From Arenibacter amylolyticus (GTDB taxonomy: Bacteria; Bacteroidota; Bacteroidia; Flavobacteriales; Flavobacteriaceae), in the NCBI RefSeq assembly GCF_002150785.1, contig NZ_MTAZ01000005.1:62001-126000 (forward strand): a DNA stretch of 64,000 nucleotides. The letters are read 5' to 3'. The stretch's first letter is position 1; every line of letters begins with the position of its first letter. Positions 1-8,380 of this stretch are shown in pieces. Below the pieces are notes generated by a model, which saw nothing but the letters and a program-made list of their open reading frames with translations, was not told the origin of the DNA and ran no database searches. Both the position numbers and the translations under genes were made by a program.

Positions 1-858
1 GTAGTGGTTAATGAACGTGTAAAATTACAACTGGAATTTGATGTATTGGTAGACATCTCCTTGGAGTGGTTTGTATATGATATTGGTGACGGAAAAATTA
101 AATTATTTGCCGATGATGATAATAAGATCATCCTGAAAAAGGCCTGTGGTATTGTAGACAATACTCCAGATACCCTAAGGGAAATTCTGAAGGAATGTAG
201 CTGGGTAATTAGGAAGATTGAAGTAGATGATGAAGAGTTAGACAGGCTGTTGGGGTACGAATTCAGCTTTAAGGCAGAAGGAGTAGTTACCCTGAGCAAT
301 GGAACTGATACTTCCGAAGGAACATGGGGAATTACCACCAATGCACAAGGTCGTTTGGTAATGGCTATTACTATGGGCGAAGAGCCTGGAGTTAGTTTTG
401 AATGGTTGTTATCCGATCTTAGGGATAAATATCTAGGGTTCTCTATAGGTGAGGACGATGATTACGAGCTTATTCTTGAAAGGGTGTGTGATGATAATAA
501 TGGCGATGGCGATGTGGTTGAAATCAGAAATATCCTAAGAGAAGGCAAGTGGGTAGTTGCTAAGTATATGGACGATGGCGAAGATGAGACCGAAGATTAT
601 GCCAATCTGGATTTTAATTTTGTTCTAAATGCCTTGGTAACAGTATCAACTAATGATGTTCCTTTGCACTTCGGATTGTGGCGCGTTATTAGAAATAGCG
701 AGGGCAAGCTAAAGTTTTATCTAAATTTTGGATTGGAAGCGTCTTTGGAAGACCTTACGGACCATTGGAGAATAGTAGGAGTCACTGAAAATAGAATTGA
801 ATTACTGGATGTCAGTTCGGATGGCAGTGTAGACCTCCTAGTTTTTGAGAGAAAATAA
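1..858 (+). CDS. Hypothetical repeat-containing protein, 5' end outside window
   Basis: The reading frame is open to base 1, so the gene probably starts upstream; the GTG at position 4 is not a convincing start. Two full copies and one partial copy of an acidic beta-rich unit of roughly 115 residues can be seen. Each has a segment like LREILKECSWVI / IRNILREGKWVV, then a strand-rich stretch ending in GxWxIxxNxxGxL, then a motif such as SFEWLLSDL or SLEDLTDHW and a strand with IELLxV or LILERVC. This looks like tandem lipocalin-like or immunoglobulin-like domains of an exported flavobacterial protein, but no signal peptide is visible because the N-terminus is missing. I do not recognise a named family. 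A strong terminator follows the stop. Confidence 0.7.
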   Translation, partial: VVVNERVKLQLEFDVLVDISLEWFVYDIGDGKIKLFADDDNKIILKKACGIVDNTPDTLREILKECSWVIRKIEVDDEELDRLLGYEFSFKAEGVVTLSNGTDTSEGTWGITTNAQGRLVMAITMGEEPGVSFEWLLSDLRDKYLGFSIGEDDDYELILERVCDDNNGDGDVVEIRNILREGKWVVAKYMDDGEDETEDYANLDFNFVLNALVTVSTNDVPLHFGLWRVIRNSEGKLKFYLNFGLEASLEDLTDHWRIVGVTENRIELLDVSSDGSVDLLVFERK

Positions 859-883
859 CCAAATTTGCCCCAGATTTTTTTAT

Positions 884-917
884 AAAAGGGCAATCCCAAG
901 CTGGGATTGCCCTTTTT
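884..917 (+). terminator. Intrinsic terminator
   Basis: AAAAGGGCAATCCCA (884-898) pairs perfectly with 902-916 around a 3-nt loop, followed by a short T run. It ends the transcript of the repeat protein and isolates ffh. Confidence 0.85.
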
Positions 918-964
918 AGGTTTATATTTTTAATCTCAAGCTTCACACTTCCCTTACTTATTCT

Positions 965-972
965 TAAATTTG
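965..972 (+). promoter_or_regulatory. Putative -7 box for ffh
   Basis: TAAATTTG fits the Bacteroidota -7 consensus TAnnTTTG and lies 26 bp before the ffh ATG. No clear TTG -33 element is found at the usual distance, so the call rests on the -7 match and position. Confidence 0.4.
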
Positions 973-998
973 CGCTTTCCTGTTAATACGGTAAGACT

Positions 999-2336
999 AT
1001 GTTCGATAATTTAAGTGATAAGTTAGATAAGGCGTTACATGTTCTAAAAGGACATGGACAAATTACGGAAATTAATGTTGCGGAAACCTTAAAAGAGGTT
1101 AGGAGAGCCCTATTGGATGCCGATGTCAATTTTAAAATTGCCAAGGAGTTTACCAATACGGTCAAGGAAAAGGCCTTGGGCCAAAACGTATTGACCTCCT
1201 TGCAGCCCAGCCAATTAATGGTAAAGCTGGTTAAAGACGAACTCACCGAACTTATGGGGGGTGATGCAGAGGGAATCAATCTTTCTGGAACACCATCTGT
1301 GATCTTAATGTCGGGTTTACAGGGGTCTGGTAAAACAACTTTTTCAGGAAAGCTTGCAAACTTTCTTAAGACTAAGAAAACCAAAAACCCCTTATTGGTT
1401 GCCTGTGACGTATATAGGCCTGCAGCTATAGATCAGCTACATGTGGTAGGGGAGCAGATAGGAGTAGAGGTCTTTTCCGATCGTGGAAATACAGACCCTG
1501 TTGCTATTTCCAAGGCAGCAATTGCCCACGCTAAAGCGAATGGGAATAACGTGGTGATTATAGATACCGCGGGTAGATTGGCCGTAGATGAGGAAATGAT
1601 GAATGAGATTGCGGCCATCCATAAGGCAATTGAGCCCCAAGAGACCTTGTTTGTTGTAGATTCCATGACTGGTCAGGATGCTGTAAATACTGCAAAGGCC
1701 TTTAATGATATCCTTAATTTTGATGGGGTAATATTAACCAAATTGGATGGGGATACCCGTGGGGGTGCCGCCATATCCATTAAATCCGTGGTTGATAAGC
1801 CTATTAAGTTTATCGGTACCGGAGAGAAAATGGATGCCATAGATATATTCTACCCTTCTCGTATGGCCGAAAGGATCCTAGGGATGGGAGATGTGGTGTC
1901 TTTGGTAGAACGTGCCCAAGAGCAGTTTGATGAAGAAGAGGCCAGAAAGATCCAGAAGAAAATTGCCAAGAATAAATTTGGACTGGACGACTTCCTAAGT
2001 CAGATTCAGCAGATTAAAAAGATGGGGAGTCTTAAGGATTTGATGGGGATGATCCCAGGAGCAGGCAAGGCTTTAAAGGGATTGGATATAGATGATGATG
2101 CCTTTAAACATATCGAGGCTATTATCCATTCTATGACCCCAGATGAAAGAGCCACGCCCTCCAAGCTGAATGCCAGTCGTAAAAAGAGAATCGCGAAAGG
2201 AAGTGGTACTAGTATCCAAGAAATAAATCAGCTGTTAAAACAATTTAACCAGATGAGCAAGATGATGAAGATGATGCAAGGTGGTGGCGGTAAAAAGATG
2301 ATGCAGATGATGAATTCCATGAAGGGGATGAGGTAG
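999..2336 (+). CDS. ffh: Signal recognition particle protein Ffh (SRP54)
   Basis: GTPase of the signal recognition particle. It binds 4.5S RNA and signal sequences of nascent membrane proteins and delivers ribosomes to FtsY at the inner membrane. The 445-residue length is normal. An N-terminal helical bundle is followed by the G domain, with the P-loop GLQGSGKTT at residues 106-114, DTAGR near residue 190 and TKLDGDTRGGA. The C-terminal M domain carries the expected methionine-rich tail (MSKMMKMMQGGGGKKMMQMM). The ATG start gives the standard N-terminus MFDNLSDKL. folD lies downstream, separated by a four-helix-bundle gene that looks inserted. Confidence 0.98.
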   Translation: MFDNLSDKLDKALHVLKGHGQITEINVAETLKEVRRALLDADVNFKIAKEFTNTVKEKALGQNVLTSLQPSQLMVKLVKDELTELMGGDAEGINLSGTPSVILMSGLQGSGKTTFSGKLANFLKTKKTKNPLLVACDVYRPAAIDQLHVVGEQIGVEVFSDRGNTDPVAISKAAIAHAKANGNNVVIIDTAGRLAVDEEMMNEIAAIHKAIEPQETLFVVDSMTGQDAVNTAKAFNDILNFDGVILTKLDGDTRGGAAISIKSVVDKPIKFIGTGEKMDAIDIFYPSRMAERILGMGDVVSLVERAQEQFDEEEARKIQKKIAKNKFGLDDFLSQIQQIKKMGSLKDLMGMIPGAGKALKGLDIDDDAFKHIEAIIHSMTPDERATPSKLNASRKKRIAKGSGTSIQEINQLLKQFNQMSKMMKMMQGGGGKKMMQMMNSMKGMR

Positions 2337-2345
2337 GCTTGTCTT

Positions 2346-2374
2346 AGGTTCAAGGTTCAAAGTTTAATGTTCAA
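2346..2374 (+). repeat. Left heptad repeat array flanking the four-helix-bundle gene
   Basis: Four consecutive 7-bp units start at 2347: GGTTCAA, GGTTCAA, AGTTTAA, TGTTCAA. The 12-mer AGGTTCAAGGTT at 2346-2357 recurs exactly in reverse complement at 2783-2794 beyond the gene. The decamer TCAAAGTTTA (2357-2366) recurs directly at 2764-2773. Confidence 0.8.
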
Positions 2375-2387
2375 AGAAAACTCCAAA

Positions 2388-2723
2388 ATGGCCAAGATTG
2401 AAAGATTTGAGGATTTGGAAATATGGCAATTGGCTAGGGAGATCTGTAATGAAGTAAATCAAATATTTGAAACCATTGCCTTAGGGAAAAATTATGTTTT
2501 AAGGAACCAGATGGATAGAAGTTCTGGGTCCATTATGGATACTATCTCCGAGGGTTTTGAACGAAATGGTAACTGCGAGTTTATGCAATTCTTAAGTATA
2601 GCTAAAGCGTCCTGTGGCGAACTTCGTTCTCAGCTTTATCGCACACTGGATCGAAAATATATAGATAAAAAAACTTTCGACGAACTAATGGAAAAGGTGC
2701 TTTTGGAAAGTAAAAAAAATTAG
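2388..2723 (+). CDS. Four-helix-bundle protein (23S rRNA intervening-sequence protein family)
   Basis: A 111-residue all-helical protein beginning MAKIERFEDLEIWQLAREI. The pattern FEDLxxWQxAxxL, then N-Q-M/L-x-R-S-S-x-S-I, then E-G-F-x-R, is characteristic of the TIGR02436/PF05635 family (S23 or IVP proteins). Members occur in rRNA intervening sequences of some bacteria and as lone genes in Bacteroidota, and the fold resembles the Avd accessory proteins of diversity-generating retroelements. The cellular role is unknown. I chose the ATG at 2388 over 2367 because the family starts with this motif and 2367 lies inside the heptad repeat. It sits alone between ffh and folD, bracketed by inverted 7-bp repeat arrays, which suggests acquisition as a unit. 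Confidence 0.9.
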   Translation: MAKIERFEDLEIWQLAREICNEVNQIFETIALGKNYVLRNQMDRSSGSIMDTISEGFERNGNCEFMQFLSIAKASCGELRSQLYRTLDRKYIDKKTFDELMEKVLLESKKN

Positions 2724-2763
2724 CTCCTTTATGAATTATCTTTCCAAATCAGAATATAAAGGC

Positions 2764-2814
2764 TCAAAGTTTACCTAGTGCCAACCTTGAACCTTAATCT
2801 TTAAACTTTAAATT
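2764..2814 (-). repeat. Right heptad repeat array (inverted relative to left)
   Basis: Units TTGAACC, TTAATCT, TTAAACT and TTAAATT run at 7-bp spacing from 2787 to 2814. They are the inverted counterpart of the left array. AACCTTGAACCT at 2783-2794 is the exact reverse complement of 2346-2357. The array ends 1 bp before the folD ATG, so it forms the folD 5' region. Confidence 0.75.
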
Positions 2815-2815
2815 A

Positions 2816-3700
2816 ATGACAATCTTAGACGGTAAAAAAGTATCGAATCAAATTAAGGAGGAAATCGCCGAAGAGGTGGCGAAAATGCGGGAACGGGGAG
2901 AAAAAGTGCCTCATCTGGCCGCAGTAATTGTAGGTAGCGATGGTGCTAGCCTAACCTATGTAGGTAGTAAAGTGAAATCTTGCGAACGCGTGGGATTTGA
3001 ATCTACCCTAGTGCAACTACCCAGTACCACCTCCGAAAGTGAGTTGTTAAATAAGATTGAAGAACTCAACAAAGACGAGAATATAGACGGATTTATTGTG
3101 CAGTTGCCATTACCAGACCAAATAGATACCCAACGGGTGTTATTGGCCATAGATCCAGATAAGGATGTAGACGGTTTCCACCCAACAAACTTCGGGAAAA
3201 TGGCCTTGGATATGAGTACTTTTATCCCAGCAACTCCCTTCGGTATTTTGGAATTGTTGGAAAGGTACAAGGTAGATACCCAGGGTAAGCATACTGTAGT
3301 GATTGGAAGAAGTCATATTGTAGGTAGGCCCATGAGTATTTTGATGGGTAGAAAAGGGTGGCCAGGGAACTCTACGGTAACCCTAACCCATAGCCATACT
3401 AAAAATATCACCCAGATTACCTCGCAGGCAGATATCATAATTTCGGCCTTGGGTGTACCCAATTTCCTGAAAGCGGAAATGGTGAAAGACGATGCAGTAG
3501 TCATAGACGTGGGTATAACTAGGGTACCAGACGATACCAAGAAAAAAGGTTACTATATAACTGGGGATGTAGATTTTGAGAATGTCAGTAAAAAGGCTTC
3601 TTTTATCACTCCGGTCCCAGGTGGAGTGGGGCCCATGACCATTGCCATGTTATTAAAGAATACGCTTCTAGCTAGGGAAAGACATAGAAGCAGAAAGTAA
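2816..3700 (+). CDS. folD: Bifunctional methylenetetrahydrofolate dehydrogenase/cyclohydrolase FolD
   Basis: Cytosolic one-carbon enzyme interconverting 5,10-methylene-THF, 5,10-methenyl-THF and 10-formyl-THF with NADP(H). The 294-residue length is normal. The active-site motif YVGSKVKSC has Tyr48 and Lys52, equivalent to Tyr50/Lys54 of the E. coli enzyme. The Rossmann signature GRSHIVGRPMSILM and the C-terminal PGGVGPMTIAMLLKNT are intact. The start is the ATG directly after the right heptad array. A perfect hairpin terminator follows the stop. Confidence 0.97.
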   Translation: MTILDGKKVSNQIKEEIAEEVAKMRERGEKVPHLAAVIVGSDGASLTYVGSKVKSCERVGFESTLVQLPSTTSESELLNKIEELNKDENIDGFIVQLPLPDQIDTQRVLLAIDPDKDVDGFHPTNFGKMALDMSTFIPATPFGILELLERYKVDTQGKHTVVIGRSHIVGRPMSILMGRKGWPGNSTVTLTHSHTKNITQITSQADIIISALGVPNFLKAEMVKDDAVVIDVGITRVPDDTKKKGYYITGDVDFENVSKKASFITPVPGGVGPMTIAMLLKNTLLARERHRSRK

Positions 3701-3709
3701 AAGTTTGAA

Positions 3710-3741
3710 GCCCGCAAATAACTGTATTTGCGGGCTTTTTT
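3710..3741 (+). terminator. Intrinsic terminator after folD
   Basis: GCCCGCAAATA (3710-3720) pairs perfectly with TATTTGCGGGC (3725-3735) around ACTG, followed by six T. Confidence 0.92.
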
Positions 3742-3874
3742 ATTCTATGACATAAATAAATAATTTTGAGGTCTTACTATTCTTGATTTTTTAGGATATC
3801 TAGGTAGGAGGAAACTATCTGGGTGTTGTAAAGAAAAATTAAATTGTATATTTCCGTCTTCAAAAAAAATATTT

Positions 3875-4942
3875 ATGGATAACGCCACAGAGCTCAGTCT
3901 AGAGCCTTTCTTTGAGCTGTCGCTAGACATGCTCGTTATTGCTGGCTATGACGGATACTTTAAAAGAATAAATCCGTCTTTCAAAAAGCTTTTAGGCTAC
4001 CCAGATGAGGTGTTGTTCTCTAGTTTGATCCGTGAATTTATCTATGAAGAAGACCAGGTACTAACGGCAAAATACCGTGAGAATTTAAAGAAAGAGGTTC
4101 CCTTGATTAATTATGAAAACCGATTTGTAACTGCCTCCGGGGAAGTGGTCTGGTTGCATTGGACCTCTATTCCCTTACCCGAGCAAAAATTAATTTATGC
4201 AATAGCCAAAAATATTACCCATAAAAAGAAATTGGAGGAAGAGCGGAATGGTCACATTGTGCAACTCGAAAAAATAAACAAGGATCTAAAACAACTTAAC
4301 TACGCCACTTCCCATGACCTACGAGCTCCCATAAATAATCTATTGTCCATCTTTAGTTTATTGGACCTTTCTGAAATATCCAATCCTGAAGTTTTGGAGA
4401 TCTTGAGCTTTATGAGGATGGCCACCGAAGGCCTTCATCAATCCATGAATAAGTATGTGGATTTGTTAAGTGCCAACGAGACGTTGTCAGTAGCATTAGA
4501 AGAAGTTAATATAGAGGCTACTTTTAATCAAGTTCAACAATCCATAAGCTCTCTCTTAGGAAATTCCCAGGCGAAAATAGAGGTGGATTTTTCTGAATTG
4601 CCTACCATTAGTTTTAACAAAAATTATCTAGAGAGTGTATTCCTAAACCTTTTAACCAACTCCATAAAATATGCAAGGCCAGAGGTTCCGCCTCATATCC
4701 AAGTGATCACCTTTATTGATGATGACCAGAAAAAACTGGTGTTTAAAGACAATGGTTTGGGCTTTGATATGGAAGCCGTAGGGGATAAAATATTTGGCCT
4801 AAACCAAAGGTTTCATGGAAATAGTGATAGTAAAGGAGTGGGACTATATCTAGTATATCAACAGCTAACCGACCTAGGAGGTAGTATTCGTGTAGATAGT
4901 AGGGTAAATGAAGGGGCTACGTTTACCATTACCTTTGCCTAA
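3875..4942 (+). CDS. PAS-domain sensor histidine kinase
   Basis: A 355-residue sensor kinase with no obvious membrane segment, so probably cytosolic. A PAS domain (residues about 10-118, ending in the PAC-type AKNITHKKKLEEE) leads through a short coiled coil into a dimerisation/phosphoacceptor helix with SHDLRAP, phospho-His 147. The HATPase_c domain has the N box NLLTNSIKYA, the G1 box DNGLGFD and the G2 box SKGVGLYLV. No response regulator gene is adjacent, so its partner is encoded elsewhere. The start gives a compact N-terminus directly before the PAS fold. TATATTTC upstream at 3846-3853 resembles a -7 box. Confidence 0.93.
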   Translation: MDNATELSLEPFFELSLDMLVIAGYDGYFKRINPSFKKLLGYPDEVLFSSLIREFIYEEDQVLTAKYRENLKKEVPLINYENRFVTASGEVVWLHWTSIPLPEQKLIYAIAKNITHKKKLEEERNGHIVQLEKINKDLKQLNYATSHDLRAPINNLLSIFSLLDLSEISNPEVLEILSFMRMATEGLHQSMNKYVDLLSANETLSVALEEVNIEATFNQVQQSISSLLGNSQAKIEVDFSELPTISFNKNYLESVFLNLLTNSIKYARPEVPPHIQVITFIDDDQKKLVFKDNGLGFDMEAVGDKIFGLNQRFHGNSDSKGVGLYLVYQQLTDLGGSIRVDSRVNEGATFTITFA

Positions 4943-5013
4943 CCAGGTTTTATTGATAACCAATTGGATTTATAAAAAATAATTACTCTGGTAGAACTGT
5001 CTCCTGGTTTAAT

Positions 5014-5172
5014 TTATAGCTGATAAAACTCCGAAATTAAGGTTGGTAGTACGGCCTTGCTGCTGTCATTTGGAGTCAGGATATCAATTTTATCATCATT
5101 TTCGTCATTGGTACAGCTGCCAATGGCAATACAACAGAAAAATACGGTTAATACGAGGGCAATTTTTTTCAT
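5014..5172 (-). CDS. Small putative lipoprotein (52 aa)
   Basis: A short minus-strand gene with a clear lipoprotein signal: start MKKIALVLTVF, a hydrophobic stretch, then AIGSC with the lipidation Cys at residue 20. A short acidic linker (TNDENDDK) follows and the protein ends SEFYQL. The mature peptide would be only 33 residues. It is convergent with the histidine kinase and divergent from fabV. I recognise no family. Tiny lipoproteins of this form are common in Flavobacteriaceae and often have no assigned function. The signal peptide makes chance occurrence unlikely. Confidence 0.72.
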   Translation of the reverse strand: MKKIALVLTVFFCCIAIGSCTNDENDDKIDILTPNDSSKAVLPTLISEFYQL

Positions 5173-5563
5173 GGTAAATGAATTAAACCGAGGGTATTTA
5201 ATCTATTTCTCCTATAACGGAACTTTAGTCTATTTGTTATGCCAATCCTTTGGCTATTAGTGGGTCTTCGTTTGTAAATGTGTGTTGAGATTGATTGCTT
5301 ACCAACTTCTATAGCTACTTGGTCATTAGCTCTACTAATCATTTATAGCAAGCTGTAATAAAACAGCTGTTAGGTGGAAAGGGCGTAAATAATTACAGGA
5401 GATCCGTCATTACGGAGCATTTTGGCGGTTTTTGTACTCAATTTTACCTTCCTCCATGCGGTCTTTTATTTCTTTTAACTATCTTCGATAATTGGTAAAT
5501 TTTAAACACTAGGAACCATTTCGCTATATGTAGATCGTATAGCATTGATAAAAGATTCACAAC
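5173..5563. other. Intergenic region upstream of fabV
   Basis: 391 bp between the small lipoprotein and fabV, which are divergent, so promoters for both should lie here. AGCTGT (5351-5356) and ACAGCT (5363-5368) form a small inverted repeat. TATCTTCG at 5480-5487 is one mismatch from TAnnTTTG and could serve fabV, giving a leader of about 70 nt. No convincing coding frame was seen. Confidence 0.5.
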
Positions 5564-6751
5564 ATGATTATAGAACCTAAAACAAGAGGGTTTATATGCC
5601 TCACCTCGCATCCTTCGGGTTGTGAACAAAATGTAATAGACCAGATAAATTATATCAAATCTAAAGGAGCTATTAACGGAGCAAAAAAAGTGTTGGTTAT
5701 TGGAGCCTCAACTGGCTTTGGCCTAGCTTCCAGAATAACCAGTGCCTTTGGTTCTGAAGCAGCTACTATTGGGGTGTTTTTTGAAAAACCGCCCTCTCCA
5801 GGCAGGCCCGCCTCTCCAGGCTGGTACAATAGTGCTTATTTTGAGCAGGAAGCCCATAAAGCCGGACTTTATGCGAAAAGTATTAATGGGGACGCCTTTT
5901 CCAAGGAGATTAAACGGCAGACGTTAGATTTAATTAAGGAAGACCTAGGGCAGATAGACCTTGTGGTTTATAGTTTGGCCTCTCCGGTTAGAACACATCC
6001 CGAAACGGGCGTTCGGTATAAGTCCGTACTTAAGCCTATTGGTGCCAGTTTTGAGAACAAAACAGTGGATTTCCATACGGGAGTGGTTTCCGAAATTAGC
6101 ATTGCACCTGCCGCTGGCGATGATGTAGATAATACCATTGCCGTAATGGGGGGTGAAGATTGGAAAATGTGGATGGATGCCCTTCAGGAAGAAGGCCTTT
6201 TGGCTCAGGGATGTAAAACCGTAGCCTATTCCTATGTGGGACCTTCGCTAACAGAACCTGTTTATAGAAAAGGTACTATTGGTAGGGCTAAAGACCATTT
6301 GGAGGCCACCGCCTTTGAAATTAAAGATCAATTAAAAGCACTTAATGGAGAAGCCTATGTTTCCGTAAATAAGGCATTGGTAACTCAGGCGAGTTCTGCA
6401 ATTCCAGTGATTCCCCTATATATCTCCTTGCTTTACAAGGTAATGAAAGAAAAAGGAATTCATGAAGGATGCATAGAGCAGATTCAACGGTTGTTTCAAG
6501 ATCGTTTGTATGCCGCTAACACCCCTACGGACGAGCAGGGAAGGATTAGGGTAGACGATTGGGAAATGCGTGAGGACGTGCAGGAAGAAGTAGCTAAGCT
6601 ATGGGAAAAAGCCACCACGGAGACCTTGCCTGCCATTGGAGATCTTAAAGGTTATGAAAAAGATTTTTTCAACCTTTTTGGATTTATGGTGCCAGGAGTT
6701 GATTATGATAAGGATGTAAATGAAATGGTAGAAATCGCAGGTTTACAGTAA
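5564..6751 (+). CDS. fabV: Trans-2-enoyl-[ACP/CoA] reductase FabV
   Basis: NADH-dependent enoyl reductase of the FabV/Ter family, catalysing the last step of each fatty acid elongation cycle. The 395-residue length is normal. The N-terminus MIIEPKTRGFICLTSHP is typical of the family. The dinucleotide motif GASTGFG sits at residues 47-53, YSLASPVR near 136-143, and the catalytic Tyr234-x8-Lys243 (YRKGTIGRAK) is present, as in characterised FabV (Y235/K244). The loop after FEKP carries a near-duplicate SPGRPASPG in place of the more usual charged linker; this seems tolerated. A branched terminator follows. Confidence 0.97.
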   Translation: MIIEPKTRGFICLTSHPSGCEQNVIDQINYIKSKGAINGAKKVLVIGASTGFGLASRITSAFGSEAATIGVFFEKPPSPGRPASPGWYNSAYFEQEAHKAGLYAKSINGDAFSKEIKRQTLDLIKEDLGQIDLVVYSLASPVRTHPETGVRYKSVLKPIGASFENKTVDFHTGVVSEISIAPAAGDDVDNTIAVMGGEDWKMWMDALQEEGLLAQGCKTVAYSYVGPSLTEPVYRKGTIGRAKDHLEATAFEIKDQLKALNGEAYVSVNKALVTQASSAIPVIPLYISLLYKVMKEKGIHEGCIEQIQRLFQDRLYAANTPTDEQGRIRVDDWEMREDVQEEVAKLWEKATTETLPAIGDLKGYEKDFFNLFGFMVPGVDYDKDVNEMVEIAGLQ

Positions 6752-6775
6752 TACGCTGATAATATTTTACATTGG

Positions 6776-6843
6776 AGTCCGATAGGGCAGCGGAGGATTA
6801 GCAATTGATTGCTGAGGTTCTATTGTTCTATCGGACTTTTTTT
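6776..6843 (+). terminator. Branched intrinsic terminator after fabV
   Basis: AGTCCGATAG (6776-6785) pairs perfectly with CTATCGGACT (6828-6837), followed by a run of T. The 42-nt loop holds a second hairpin, AGCAAT/ATTGCT. Confidence 0.85.
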
Positions 6844-7006
6844 ATGGATCAAATGGATGTTTATAGATCAGATAATACCTGTACTTTGTTGCCACCTTTG
6901 AATCCTCCCAGATATAATGAATACGTATCTTGAGAATCTAGAATAATGCCCTAAGGGTATCTTAGGACGATGTACACTAGGGGATTTTAGCTAATGGTAC
7001 AAATGG

Positions 7007-7432
7007 TTATTTGGCAAATAGCTGATCCATATCCCTAAACGACTTAAATTCTAAAGCGTTTCCTGCGGGATCTAAAAAGAACATAGTAGCTTGCTCGCCT
7101 ACTTCTCCCTTAAAACGAATATAGGGCTCTATTACAAAGTGGACCCCTTTGTCTTTTAACCGCTTGGAAAACGACTCAAAAACCTCCCAAGGGAGTACTA
7201 CCCCATAGTGGGGAACGGGAACCTCCTTGCCGTCAACTGCATTTGTATGGGGTTGCTTTTTGTTTTCTTTGGGCTTGTAGTGGATTACCAATTGGTGACC
7301 AAATAAATTAAAGTCTACCCAGTGGTCACTACTCCTACCCTCTTCGCATTGGAGTACCTCCCTGTAGAAAGTACGGCATTCATCTAAATTATGGACAGGA
7401 ATGGCAATATGAAAAGGGGTGATCTCAGACAT
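7007..7432 (-). CDS. VOC-family (glyoxalase/bleomycin-resistance-like) protein
   Basis: A 141-residue single-domain vicinal-oxygen-chelate protein. It has two beta-alpha-beta-beta-beta modules. The first begins [20 protein letters not shown], with the first metal-ligand His, followed by [18 protein letters not shown]. The second ends [15 protein letters not shown] with a Glu ligand. The family includes dioxygenases and lyases, so the substrate cannot be assigned. I chose the ATG at 7432 because a start at 7480 would add a non-conserved extension of 16 residues before [12 protein letters not shown]. It is transcribed alone. Confidence 0.9.
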   Translation of the reverse strand: MSEITPFHIAIPVHNLDECRTFYREVLQCEEGRSSDHWVDFNLFGHQLVIHYKPKENKKQPHTNAVDGKEVPVPHYGVVLPWEVFESFSKRLKDKGVHFVIEPYIRFKGEVGEQATMFFLDPAGNALEFKSFRDMDQLFAK

Positions 7433-7532
7433 GGTATATTTTGTTATTCTTAAACATCTCGATTCACCTAGCGACAACAATACAATGGCTGCTAATTGGT
7501 GATTTGCAAGATAGCAAAAATAACATATGCTT

Positions 7533-8372
7533 CTAAGCGCTTAAAAAAGCGGCAATTTGCTTGTTTACATCCTCTTTGTGAAGGGAATGCCCTAGGCCGG
7601 TGGTAGCAATTAGTTGACTGCTTTTCCAATTTCGGTGCAAGCGTTCCGAGGCACTAAAGGGAGTAATGGTATCTTCCTTATCATGGATAATTAAACCTGG
7701 AACGGCAATAGACTTCGCAAAGGTTGGCGTTGATATATCCTTGATCCTAAAGCGGTGGTGCTGAAATAGATGCTGATCTATTCCTCTCAATACTGTTTTG
7801 TTCAGCCGCAGTAGACGTTGATAGTGGTCCATCAATTCTGAGAGCTCGGCAGGAGCCCCTAAGGAAACAATTTTTTTAGTGGATGTTTCGGGGTGCTGGT
7901 ATTGATGGTGAAGCGTGGCTAGGCCCCCCATGGAATGTCCAATAATATATTGGGGTTGGTAGTGCTGAACAATTTGCCGGGCACTGTCCGAATAGGTGGC
8001 CAAGTTCAACATATTGCCCTTGGAGTATCCGTGTCCGGGAGCGTCAAAGGCAATAATGTTGAAATTTTTCTCTTGCAATATGGCAATCAGGTGGCGCCAT
8101 CTATATACATTGCTTTCCCAACCGTGCATCAATAGTACGGTAGGAAGACTTCCCGGCCAATGGTACGTTTGGAGGTCCAAGCCGTTTACACAAATAGTTT
8201 TTCCCTTCGCCTTATTTAAAAATGGCGCTTGGTGGGGCAAAACCCTGCCTTTCCTGGGTGTACTAAATAGCTGATACGCTTTCTTGGCGGCATGGCGGGG
8301 CGACAATATAGCAAGTGTATTAAAATAGGTCCCGTAGGACAAAGCTAAGGTATGATATAAAATTTTGTTCAT
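7533..8372 (-). CDS. Alpha/beta hydrolase
   Basis: A 279-residue serine hydrolase of the alpha/beta fold. The oxyanion segment LLMHGWESN lies near residues 81-88, the nucleophile elbow GHSMGG has Ser147, a later Asp is in HDKEDTITP, and the catalytic His is in [10 protein letters not shown] near the C-terminus. The likely activity is an esterase or lysophospholipase; the natural substrate is unknown. I prefer the ATG at 8372, 8 bases after the stop of the upstream lipoprotein gene. A GTG at 8390 would overlap that gene. The two form a two-gene operon. Confidence 0.93.
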   Translation of the reverse strand: MNKILYHTLALSYGTYFNTLAILSPRHAAKKAYQLFSTPRKGRVLPHQAPFLNKAKGKTICVNGLDLQTYHWPGSLPTVLLMHGWESNVYRWRHLIAILQEKNFNIIAFDAPGHGYSKGNMLNLATYSDSARQIVQHYQPQYIIGHSMGGLATLHHQYQHPETSTKKIVSLGAPAELSELMDHYQRLLRLNKTVLRGIDQHLFQHHRFRIKDISTPTFAKSIAVPGLIIHDKEDTITPFSASERLHRNWKSSQLIATTGLGHSLHKEDVNKQIAAFLSA

Positions 8373-8380
8373 TCGGTAAA

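Noticed and set aside
983-1384. Minus-strand frame of 133 codons opposite ffh
   Set aside because: It mirrors the codon pattern of ffh and shows no independent coding features.
5057-5260. Plus-strand frame of 67 codons after the histidine kinase
   Set aside because: It is the antisense of the small lipoprotein gene at 5014-5172, which has a clear signal peptide.
5444-5629. Minus-strand frame of 61 codons upstream of fabV
   Set aside because: It overlaps the fabV start and promoter region and has no recognisable features.
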